5,081 nt of DNA from the NCBI GenBank assembly GCA_903887095.1, contig CAISOQ010000122.1:1-5081 (forward strand), written 5' to 3'. This DNA is from an uncultured Flavobacteriia bacterium. GTDB lineage: Bacteria > Bacteroidota > Bacteroidia > Flavobacteriales_D > Crocinitomicaceae. Under the pieces are notes generated by a model that had not been told where the DNA came from, searched no databases, and saw nothing but the letters and a program-made list of their open reading frames with translations. Each line of letters starts with the position of its first letter. Position 1 is the stretch's first letter. The position numbers and the translations under genes were made by a program. Of the stretch, positions 1-5,081 are shown piece by piece.

Positions 1-147
1 GAGATAAGCGCTGAAAGCATCTAAGCACGAAACTCACCTCAAGATGAGATTTCTTTTAAGGGCCGTGGAAGACTACCACGTTGATAGGCTACAGGTGTAA
101 AGACAGTAATGTCAAAGCCGAGTAGTACTAATTACCCGTAGACTTAT
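1..147 (+). rRNA. 23S ribosomal RNA, 3' end (partial)
   Basis: This is the last ~147 nt of the large-subunit rRNA; the gene starts before the window. It is recognised from conserved 3'-terminal blocks: GCTGAAAGCATCTAAGC (near 11), GATGAGAT (near 44), ACGTTGATAGGC (near 79) and GAGTAGTACTAATTACCCGT (near 120), all in the order seen in bacterial 23S rRNA. The short form of the segment around 55-80 and the ACAGGTGTAAAG stretch resemble Bacteroidota sequences as I remember them. The mature 3' end is estimated at about 146-150, where conserved sequence gives way to AT-rich spacer. It is co-transcribed with the 5S rRNA that follows. Confidence 0.96.
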
Positions 148-211
148 AAACTTTTCTTCTAACCATTTTACTGCTTCAGTCATCCGATATATCATGTAGA
201 TTAAAAATTGG

Positions 212-271
212 AAGATTACAGATTCAAATATGAATCAATCTTAAATCTGACAATCTGTAATTTGCAATCTT
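212..271. repeat. Imperfect inverted repeat in the 23S-5S spacer
   Basis: The spacer between 23S and 5S (about 148-288) has no tRNA and no ORF. It holds an inverted repeat: ATTACAGATT at 215-224 is exactly complementary to AATCTGTAAT at 252-261, and the outer AAGATT (212-217) can instead pair with AATCTT at 266-271. Inside lies a smaller hairpin, GATTC 221-225 with GAATC 232-236. A second hairpin, TAAAAC 271-276 with GTTTTA 284-289, abuts the 5S 5' end. In the precursor RNA these could form a processing stem near the 5S gene. Alternatively it is one of the short AT-rich palindromic repeats scattered between genes in Flavobacteriales genomes. Confidence 0.6.
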
Positions 272-288
272 AAAACATTTAAAGTTTT

Positions 289-397
<109 letters not shown>

Positions 398-404
398 CTT
401 TTAT

Positions 405-437
405 AAACCCTTATCAGTATTCTGGTAAGGGTTTTTT
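405..437 (+). terminator. Intrinsic terminator of the rRNA operon
   Basis: AACCCTTATCA (406-416) pairs with TGGTAAGGGTT (423-433) around a 6-nt loop: 11 bp with one G-U, extendable by an A-T pair at 405/434. A run of six T at 432-437 follows. It starts eight nt after the end of the 5S, where an rRNA operon terminator is expected. Read on the minus strand the same hairpin has only a weak T tail, but it might still slow convergent transcription from the kinase gene. Confidence 0.92.
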
Positions 438-452
438 GCTTTATGGAATTTT

Positions 453-476
453 CCTCAAAAGGGCGGTGCTGTAAGC
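453..476. repeat. Segment complementary to 5S rRNA nt 352-375
   Basis: Positions 453-464 (CCTCAAAAGGGC) are the exact reverse complement of 364-375 inside the 5S gene. The match continues through 476 against 352-363 with four G-U pairs and one mismatch, giving 19 Watson-Crick pairs plus 4 wobbles out of 24. It lies beyond the rRNA terminator and before the 3' end of the convergent kinase gene. It could be a decayed inverted fragment of a 5S gene, or a segment that pairs with 5S in read-through RNA. No function is known to me. The rest of the 438-562 gap holds no ORF or RNA gene I can recognise. Confidence 0.6.
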
Positions 477-525
477 TACTACAGTTGTGTTTGTAGATTC
501 GAAAGAGTTTATTCAGAGGTCGTTT

Positions 526-554
526 AAAAAGGATTTTGTATTACTTGAATACAA
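526..554 (-). terminator. Weak candidate terminator after the kinase gene
   Basis: On the minus strand, just past the kinase stop codon, TTGTATT (554-548) pairs with AATACAA (542-536) around a 5-nt loop. A run of five T (530-526) follows after a 5-nt gap. The stem is short and AT-only apart from one pair, and the T run is displaced, so it would be a weak terminator. It is listed because it is the only hairpin in the right place to end the minus-strand operon. Confidence 0.35.
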
Positions 555-562
555 TTTGATTC

Positions 563-1648
563 TTACTTTATCTGTACTCCTCTCGAAGAATACAATCCAG
601 CTGATTGTTGTTTACTTTTATCAAGGCTGAATGCGAAGGTGCTTCCAATTCCAACGGTACTGCGTACAGAAATTGTTTGTCCGTGTGATTCAACGATATG
701 TCTGCAAATAGCTAAGCCAAGTCCAGATCCACCCTCGTTGCGATTCCTACTTTTTTCAACACGATAAAAGCGCTCAAATAAACGAGGAAGGTGTTTTTCA
801 TCTATACCAGGTCCGTCATCCGATACTTCAATTGTTACAATATCATCGACTATGTAAAATCGAACCTGAGTTTTTCCATTTTCATTTCCGTAAAAAATAG
901 AATTATTTATGAGATTGGTAAGGACTTGCGCTATTTTTGATCTGTCACCATCAACAAAAATACTTCCATAGTCTTTGCCGAATGAAAGTTTCATGTTTTT
1001 TTCACCAGCACGAAATTCTACGGCGTCAAAAACTTCTTGTACTAATTCATTTATATCAAAAGGTCTAATTTGTAGCCTCAAGGCATCCACTTCTAGCTTA
1101 GTTATTTCATCTAAATCTTCGAGAATGTTAACCATTCTATCAGTTGCTTTAGATGCCCTTTCAAGAAAATTTCTGTTCACGGTTTCATCTTCTAATCCGC
1201 CATCTAGTAGCGTAAGAATATATCCTTGTATAGAAAAAACAGGCGTTTTTAATTCATGCGCCAAGTTGCCTAGAAATTCTCTTCGAAATTCTTCTTGTTC
1301 TTTTAATTTTTCAATTTCCTTGTTACGTTCTTCTGTCCAGAGTTCAGTTTCTTTTTCAGCGTTTGCTATAACATCATCTGTAATGTTAAATTTAAAATCA
1401 TTTTCTTTAGTAATTTTTCCTTTCCGAATAGAACGATATAGCAGCTTCAATCGTTCATTAATAAATCTTTGGATGAAATAATAAAATACACCAAATGAAA
1501 TCAATCCAGTGACCAATGGGAGACCAAAAAGCACCCAAAAAGGAAAATTCACTACCTGTTTATCGATAATGAATGTGATAAGAAGAGTTGAAAAAAATAT
1601 GATGGCGCTGCCACCAATTACTAAATGGATAGGTCTGATATTTTTCAC
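563..1648 (-). CDS. Membrane sensor histidine kinase, PhoR-like (OmpR-type partner)
   Basis: Sensor kinase that autophosphorylates on a histidine and passes phosphate to the response regulator encoded just upstream. The 361 residues contain two membrane segments (about 8-28 and 36-60) joined by a loop of only 6-7 residues. A charged, probably coiled-coil linker (about 61-123) follows, then HisKA with His131 in the H box LAHELKTP, and an HATPase_c domain. The ATPase motifs are the N box NLINNS (245-250), G1 DDGPGI (277-282), F box FERFYR (291-296) and G2 GSGLGLAI (307-314). All catalytic motifs look intact. There is no clear HAMP domain and no sizeable extracellular domain. Translation starts at GTG, whose first three bases lie in the GTGA overlap with the regulator's stop, implying translational coupling. 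The H-box region (TPVFSIQGY) resembles Bacteroidota kinases annotated PhoR; its stimulus cannot be read from sequence. Confidence 0.95.
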   Translation of the reverse strand: MKNIRPIHLVIGGSAIIFFSTLLITFIIDKQVVNFPFWVLFGLPLVTGLISFGVFYYFIQRFINERLKLLYRSIRKGKITKENDFKFNITDDVIANAEKETELWTEERNKEIEKLKEQEEFRREFLGNLAHELKTPVFSIQGYILTLLDGGLEDETVNRNFLERASKATDRMVNILEDLDEITKLEVDALRLQIRPFDINELVQEVFDAVEFRAGEKNMKLSFGKDYGSIFVDGDRSKIAQVLTNLINNSIFYGNENGKTQVRFYIVDDIVTIEVSDDGPGIDEKHLPRLFERFYRVEKSRNRNEGGSGLGLAICRHIVESHGQTISVRSTVGIGSTFAFSLDKSKQQSAGLYSSRGVQIK

Positions 1649-2331
1649 GATTCACTGAAGGTATAACCGATACCTTTTATAGTGCGAATATAATCATCTC
1701 CGAGCTTTTCTCTTAATTTTCTGATATGAACATCAATTGTTCGTTCACCAACAACTGTGTCATTCCCCCATACAATGGTTAAAATTTGTTCTCTAGAATA
1801 TACTTTTCCAGGACGACTAGCCAATAATTCTAATAGTTCAAATTCTTTTTTAGGTAATAATAAATTTTTACCACTAATTTCTACCATGAATTTTTCACGA
1901 TCGATTTTAATTGATGAAGTTGAATCCTTCGCCCCACTTGCTGGTTTATTTAGTCTTCTTAACAGCGACTCAACTTTACTAATAAGTAATCTAGGCCTAA
2001 CAGGTTTTGTAATATAATCATCTGCTCCAGCTTCAAAACCTGCAATTTGAGAGTAGTCCTCTGATCTTGATGTTAGGAAGGCAATGATAGGTTGTGAAAT
2101 ATTCAAGTCTTTTCTAATTACCTGACAAGCTTCAATACCATCCATTTTAGGCATCATTATATCCATAAGAATAAGTGATGGATGAATCTGTTGTACCATT
2201 TTTACCCCGTCCTCGCCATTACTAGCAGTAAAGACCTTATAACCCTCTTTTTTTAAGTTATAGGACAAGAAGTTTAAGATGTCTTGCTCGTCATCTACTA
2301 GTAATATTGTGTGTCCTTTTAAACTTTCCAT
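1645..2331 (-). CDS. Response regulator, OmpR/PhoB family (PhoB/PhoP-like)
   Basis: DNA-binding response regulator of 228 residues, the usual length for the family. The receiver domain (about 7-124) has the acidic pair Asp13-Asp14, phosphoacceptor Asp57 in LILMDIMMP, Thr87 and Lys109 in the TKP motif, so it should be phosphorylatable. A linker (about 125-140) leads to a winged-helix effector domain (about 141-226) with the family block RTIDVHIRKLREKLG (197-211) and the wing YIRTIKGIGYTF (214-225). It is followed by its kinase with a 4-nt overlap. The ATG lies 9 nt after the T run of the preceding gene's terminator, so the promoter cannot lie in a normal intergenic space. It probably binds direct repeats as PhoB/PhoP proteins do; a candidate array lies upstream of the secreted-protein gene. 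RprY-type or other OmpR-family regulators are alternatives to PhoB. Confidence 0.96.
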   Translation of the reverse strand: MESLKGHTILLVDDEQDILNFLSYNLKKEGYKVFTASNGEDGVKMVQQIHPSLILMDIMMPKMDGIEACQVIRKDLNISQPIIAFLTSRSEDYSQIAGFEAGADDYITKPVRPRLLISKVESLLRRLNKPASGAKDSTSSIKIDREKFMVEISGKNLLLPKKEFELLELLASRPGKVYSREQILTIVWGNDTVVGERTIDVHIRKLREKLGDDYIRTIKGIGYTFSES

Positions 2332-2340
2332 ATGACGGGT

Positions 2341-2377
2341 AAAAAAAAATCCCGGATCATTTGTATGATCCGGGATT
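2341..2377 (-). terminator. Strong intrinsic terminator of the T9SS protein gene
   Basis: A perfect 13-bp stem: AATCCCGGATCAT (2377-2365 on the minus strand) pairs with ATGATCCGGGATT (2360-2348) around a 4-nt loop, followed by a run of nine T on the minus strand (2349-2341). It starts 6 nt after the secreted-protein stop codon and its T run ends 9 nt before the regulator's ATG, filling almost the whole intergenic gap. Seen from the plus strand it also has a T-rich tail, but no plus-strand gene leads into it. Confidence 0.93.
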
Positions 2378-2383
2378 GTTAAT

Positions 2384-4918
2384 TTATTTTTTTACAATAA
2401 GCTTTCTTGTTATGGAACCTGTCGCTGTATGAACAGTAACAAAGTACATACCATTTTCAAATTGTCCTGTAGAAATTGCAAGTGTATTTAGTCCTTGATT
2501 AATTTCTTTTTCAAGAACTAAGACTGCTTTTCCAAGTTGATCAAAAACATTAACAGAAACAGCTTGTTCGTTTGTTGCATTGAATGACAATGTTGTTTCA
2601 TTTTCTGCTGGGTTTGGTGCCATTTCGATTGAAGTCAACCCTGACAATTCTTCAAGACTAACAGAGATTTGAATAGCAAATGTTGTTTCGTCTGTACAGT
2701 TTCCGTTAATTGCAGTTAAAGTAACTGTATACGCTCCATTTGCTGCATAAGCATGTGTAGGTGCTGCTGCCGATGAATTTGTGAAGTCTCCAAAATCCCA
2801 AGAATAAGAAGTTGCGCTAGTAGAAGTGTTTATGAAAGTAACGATGTTTCCAGATGTTGTGAATGAACCTGCTGCAGTAGGTGTAGTTCCGAAATCAATC
2901 GTGACTGCATCAGATGTTCCAACTCCATCACAAGCATCAGCATTTGTTGTCGTTACAGTGAAATCATCACTCGCTGTTACATTAATTGTTTGCGTTGTTG
3001 CACCATTACTCCATAAATATGAATCGGAAGTTGAAGCGGTCAAAACAATTGTTTCACCTGAACATGCTTCTGTAGCAGTTGCATTGATTGTTGGGATTGG
3101 AGCATTACTTACGTTAACTGAAGTTGCAGCTGAAGTTGCAGAACATCCATTGTTATCTGTGTATGTAACTGTATAAACTCCAGTTGAAGAAACTGTTATC
3201 GCTTGAGATACCTCCGATGAAGACCAAACATTTCCTGTTGCTTCACTAGAAGTCAATACCACATTACCACCAGTGCAGAAAGATGTTGGTCCACCAGCGT
3301 TGATTGTTGGAGTTGACGGCAAAGCGTTCACTGTAACATTTATTGAAGCTCTTGGACTTTCATCACCTGCTGAATTATATTGGCTTACATAATAGGTATA
3401 ACTTCCAGCTGATGCTGTAGAAGGTGTTGGAGCTGCTGTAGCAGCAGTACCACCAGTTGCATTTAGATACCAATACAATGAATTACCTGATGCAGCTGTC
3501 GCAGTTAATGCAGATGCCGTTGCACCCTGACAATATTCAATAGAAGCTGTTGTGGTTGGAGCAGCTAAGTTATAGAATTTAGGATGAATAAAGTTTGCAC
3601 CTGATGCAGCAATTGAACCACTATTTAAACGAGCATCTGGAGCTGTACCAAGTGGAGCAAACATGTTAACCCAGTTAATTTGAGCAATAGTTTCAGTAGA
3701 ATCATTTCCGTCTGGTGTCCAGAAAGATTCATAGAATGCTGGCGTTACACCTGAAGAAAGAATAGTGTTTGTACCGTTTGTGAAGTTAGTTAAACTGTTG
3801 TTTGAAAATACTAAAGAATCTCCGTTAACATTAGCAACTACTGCAGTACCTTCAATAGATAATCCTTTTTCCCAACCGGTAACTAACGAATTTAAAACTG
3901 AAGTCGCCACGTTTCTTCTTAAACGGAAAGCTTTTTCAAATTTTTCTCCAACAGGCAATACTACAGAACCATCACCTTTTGGACCAACGATAGTAATGTT
4001 AGAGAAAATAGGCATTGTTTTAGGTTGAGCACTAGAACCAGTAGCATCGTTGTCACATTCAAAGGCATTTGAATCACCAGGAGCATCAGATACATCTTTG
4101 TCACGAATGATTAAACCAAATTGAACTCTACCTCTATAACCAAAATCAGTGTCAAAATCATCATCTAAACCGCGGTAAGCGATAAGGTGCTTACAGTTTA
4201 CGGTTCCACCGAACCATTCGAATGAATCGTCACCAGAATGGGATACTTGAACATAATCAACAGTTGTTGCAGAACCAACAGAACCAAAAGTAATACCATT
4301 TACCTCTTTGTTTGGCTCTAATGCGATACCAGCGAATTCAATTCTTACGTAACGCAAGGTTCCTGAATTATCGTTGTCAAAGTTACCGCCGAATTGGGTA
4401 TCAGTTGTTTGTGTAATTCCTTCAATATTTGTAACTCCAGTTGGCTGATTGTTTCTCGCCAAACCTAGAATAACAAGACCTCCCCAATCGCCTTCACTTC
4501 TTGATCCAGCTGCTTCGTTCGAGGTGAAAACGATAGGTTGACTCACTGTTCCATTAGCATTAATCTTAGCGCCTCTCGTGATAATTAGTGTCCCTTGTGT
4601 AGTTTTATCACCTCTAATAACTGTACCAGGCTGAATCGTAAGGGTTACATTGTTCTTAACATAAATTTTATTTTGCAATAAAATTGTACCACTCCATGTT
4701 GTGTTAGTTGTAATATCAGCAGACACTGTTGTAGTAGTAGCGTTGTAAACTGTATTTTCCGGATCAAAGTTAGCCCAGCCACTTGTCCAGTCTGTAGCTG
4801 TTGTTCCATCTGTTACAGGGAATGCGCCTTGATAAGGAACTACATCCCAGAATGCTTCTTGTGCATTAGCTGCGCTAAACATACCTATAGCCGCTAATAA
4901 TGTGTAAATTTTCTTCAT
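2384..4918 (-). CDS. T9SS-exported beta-helix / Ig-like / PKD surface protein
   Basis: Secreted protein of 844 residues, function unknown. A signal peptide (1-19, cut after ANA) sends it through Sec. Residues about 55-450 form a beta-helix-like region that starts with the family block VTLTIQPGTVIRG (91-103) and includes EGDWGGLVILG (142-152), HSGDDSFEWFGG (227-238) and GLDDDFDTDFG (250-260). Three Ig-like modules follow (about 454-532, 533-604, 605-676), then a PKD domain with YSWDFGD (705-711). The last ~78 residues (from about 767, APNPAENETTLSF, to the terminal KLIVKK) are a type A T9SS sorting domain, normally cleaved as the protein is anchored to the cell surface or released. Related beta-helix proteins in Bacteroidota often sit beside TonB-dependent receptors and are often misnamed 'multidrug transporter'; no transporter feature is present here. 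The start follows an A-rich leader without Shine-Dalgarno sequence, typical of the phylum. The adjacent regulator pair suggests, but does not prove, regulation by it. Confidence 0.93.
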   Translation of the reverse strand: MKKIYTLLAAIGMFSAANAQEAFWDVVPYQGAFPVTDGTTATDWTSGWANFDPENTVYNATTTTVSADITTNTTWSGTILLQNKIYVKNNVTLTIQPGTVIRGDKTTQGTLIITRGAKINANGTVSQPIVFTSNEAAGSRSEGDWGGLVILGLARNNQPTGVTNIEGITQTTDTQFGGNFDNDNSGTLRYVRIEFAGIALEPNKEVNGITFGSVGSATTVDYVQVSHSGDDSFEWFGGTVNCKHLIAYRGLDDDFDTDFGYRGRVQFGLIIRDKDVSDAPGDSNAFECDNDATGSSAQPKTMPIFSNITIVGPKGDGSVVLPVGEKFEKAFRLRRNVATSVLNSLVTGWEKGLSIEGTAVVANVNGDSLVFSNNSLTNFTNGTNTILSSGVTPAFYESFWTPDGNDSTETIAQINWVNMFAPLGTAPDARLNSGSIAASGANFIHPKFYNLAAPTTTASIEYCQGATASALTATAASGNSLYWYLNATGGTAATAAPTPSTASAGSYTYYVSQYNSAGDESPRASINVTVNALPSTPTINAGGPTSFCTGGNVVLTSSEATGNVWSSSEVSQAITVSSTGVYTVTYTDNNGCSATSAATSVNVSNAPIPTINATATEACSGETIVLTASTSDSYLWSNGATTQTINVTASDDFTVTTTNADACDGVGTSDAVTIDFGTTPTAAGSFTTSGNIVTFINTSTSATSYSWDFGDFTNSSAAAPTHAYAANGAYTVTLTAINGNCTDETTFAIQISVSLEELSGLTSIEMAPNPAENETTLSFNATNEQAVSVNVFDQLGKAVLVLEKEINQGLNTLAISTGQFENGMYFVTVHTATGSITRKLIVKK

Positions 4919-4949
4919 CGTTAATTATTTTTTGTGCAAAGTAACGATG
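4916..4949. promoter_or_regulatory. Candidate promoter with inverted repeat before the T9SS gene
   Basis: On the minus strand GTTACTTTGCAC (4945-4934) contains TACTTTG, close to the Bacteroidota -7 element TAnnTTTG, about 18 nt before the start codon. No clear -33 TTG lies at the expected distance. The implied leader is about 12 nt and A-rich. A perfect 8-bp inverted repeat, CATCGTTA (4916-4923) and TAACGATG (4942-4949), separated by 18 nt, flanks this region. One arm overlaps the -7 box and the other contains the start ATG, so it could be an operator. Confidence 0.5.
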
Positions 4950-4950
4950 G

Positions 4951-5026
4951 TTTACAGCGATGAGGGTTATTACAGGTTTACGGATACTTTAACATTGTAT
5001 TAATGATATTAAACCTTTTCTTAACA
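4951..5026. promoter_or_regulatory. Array of TTAACA-like hexamers (PhoP-box-like)
   Basis: On the plus strand, hexamers resembling TT(A/T)ACA occur at 4951 (TTTACA), 4969 (ATTACA), 4977 (TTTACG), 4989 (TTAACA), 5000 (TTAATG), 5009 (TTAAAC) and 5021 (TTAACA). Starts of the last four are 11, 9 and 12 bp apart, near one helical turn. B. subtilis PhoP binds TT(A/T/C)ACA direct repeats about 11 bp apart, and PhoB-family regulators generally bind tandem repeats with that period. The array lies upstream of the T9SS gene, on its non-coding strand. AT-rich sequence can produce such runs by chance, so this remains a candidate. Confidence 0.35.
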
Positions 5027-5037
5027 TAAGAACATAT

Positions 5038-5070
5038 AAAAGGGGAAATAACATCGTCATTTCCCCTTTT
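5038..5070 (-). terminator. Hairpin at right edge, probable terminator of an upstream minus-strand gene
   Basis: AAAAGGGGAAAT (5038-5049) and ATTTCCCCTTTT (5059-5070) form a perfect 12-bp stem around a 9-nt loop. On the minus strand the stem ends in CCCCTTTT and then ATATG, so the T run lies within and just after the stem. No plus-strand gene leads into it from the left, so it most likely ends a minus-strand gene beyond 5081. That would make the T9SS gene the start of its own transcript rather than part of a longer operon. Confidence 0.65.
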
Positions 5071-5081
5071 AAAAAAGTTGA

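Noticed and set aside
465..515. tRNA-like segment with a TTCGAA core near 499
   Set aside because: No acceptor, D or anticodon stem can be built around it on either strand.
975..1481. Plus-strand ORF of 168 codons opposite the kinase gene
   Set aside because: It is a Ser-rich shadow of the minus-strand kinase, with no domain of its own, and the kinase frame carries every expected motif.
1757..2017. Plus-strand ORF opposite the response regulator
   Set aside because: Shadow of a gene with clear receiver and winged-helix motifs; no recognisable protein features.
2826..4028. Plus-strand ORFs (2826-3176 and 3765-4028) opposite the T9SS protein gene
   Set aside because: Val/Ala-rich translations are the usual antisense product of a Thr/Ser/Asn-rich gene; no start context or motif supports them.
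2384..4918. Multidrug transporter annotation for the 844-residue protein
   Set aside because: It has a signal peptide, beta-helix, Ig/PKD modules and a T9SS tail but no membrane segments beyond the signal peptide; the label seen on relatives is unsupported.
5069..5081. Possible last codons of a minus-strand gene (CAA CTT TTT TAA)
   Set aside because: Only three codons are visible and the stop overlaps the terminator stem; the frame cannot be established.

Overview
The window comes from a low-GC member of the Bacteroidota, most likely order Flavobacteriales. The evidence is the Bacteroidota-like 23S and 5S rRNA ends, a secreted protein with a type IX secretion (T9SS) C-terminal sorting domain, A-rich leaders in place of Shine-Dalgarno sequences, and a TACTTTG element resembling the Bacteroidota -7 promoter box. 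The family is less certain; the protein style recalls Crocinitomicaceae or Flavobacteriaceae.

Layout, left to right. The plus strand carries the 3' end of an rRNA operon: the last ~147 nt of 23S rRNA, a ~140 nt spacer with no tRNA but with an imperfect inverted repeat, 5S rRNA, and a strong intrinsic terminator. Facing it on the minus strand are three genes. In transcription order they are an 844-residue T9SS-exported protein (beta-helix, three Ig-like domains, PKD domain, sorting tail), an OmpR/PhoB-family response regulator, and its histidine kinase. The regulator and kinase overlap by 4 nt (GTGA) and must be co-expressed. A perfect 13-bp terminator hairpin lies between the secreted-protein gene and the regulator, ending only 9 nt before the regulator's start codon. 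A further hairpin at the right edge probably ends a minus-strand gene outside the window.

How the genes may work together. The pair resembles PhoB/PhoR-type (alkaline-phosphatase-synthesis-type) systems of Bacteroidota. The secreted protein belongs to a surface or secreted beta-helix family often encoded beside TonB-dependent receptors. Its upstream region holds a run of TTAACA-like hexamers, four of them 9-12 bp apart, resembling a Bacillus-type PhoP box, and an 8-bp inverted repeat spanning the -7 box and the start codon. A reasonable but unproven model is that the regulator controls the secreted protein, perhaps in phosphate or other nutrient acquisition. The other unusual item is a 24-nt segment beyond the rRNA terminator that is almost fully complementary to the distal part of the 5S rRNA. 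No mobile element, CRISPR array or clearly novel multi-gene system is visible.
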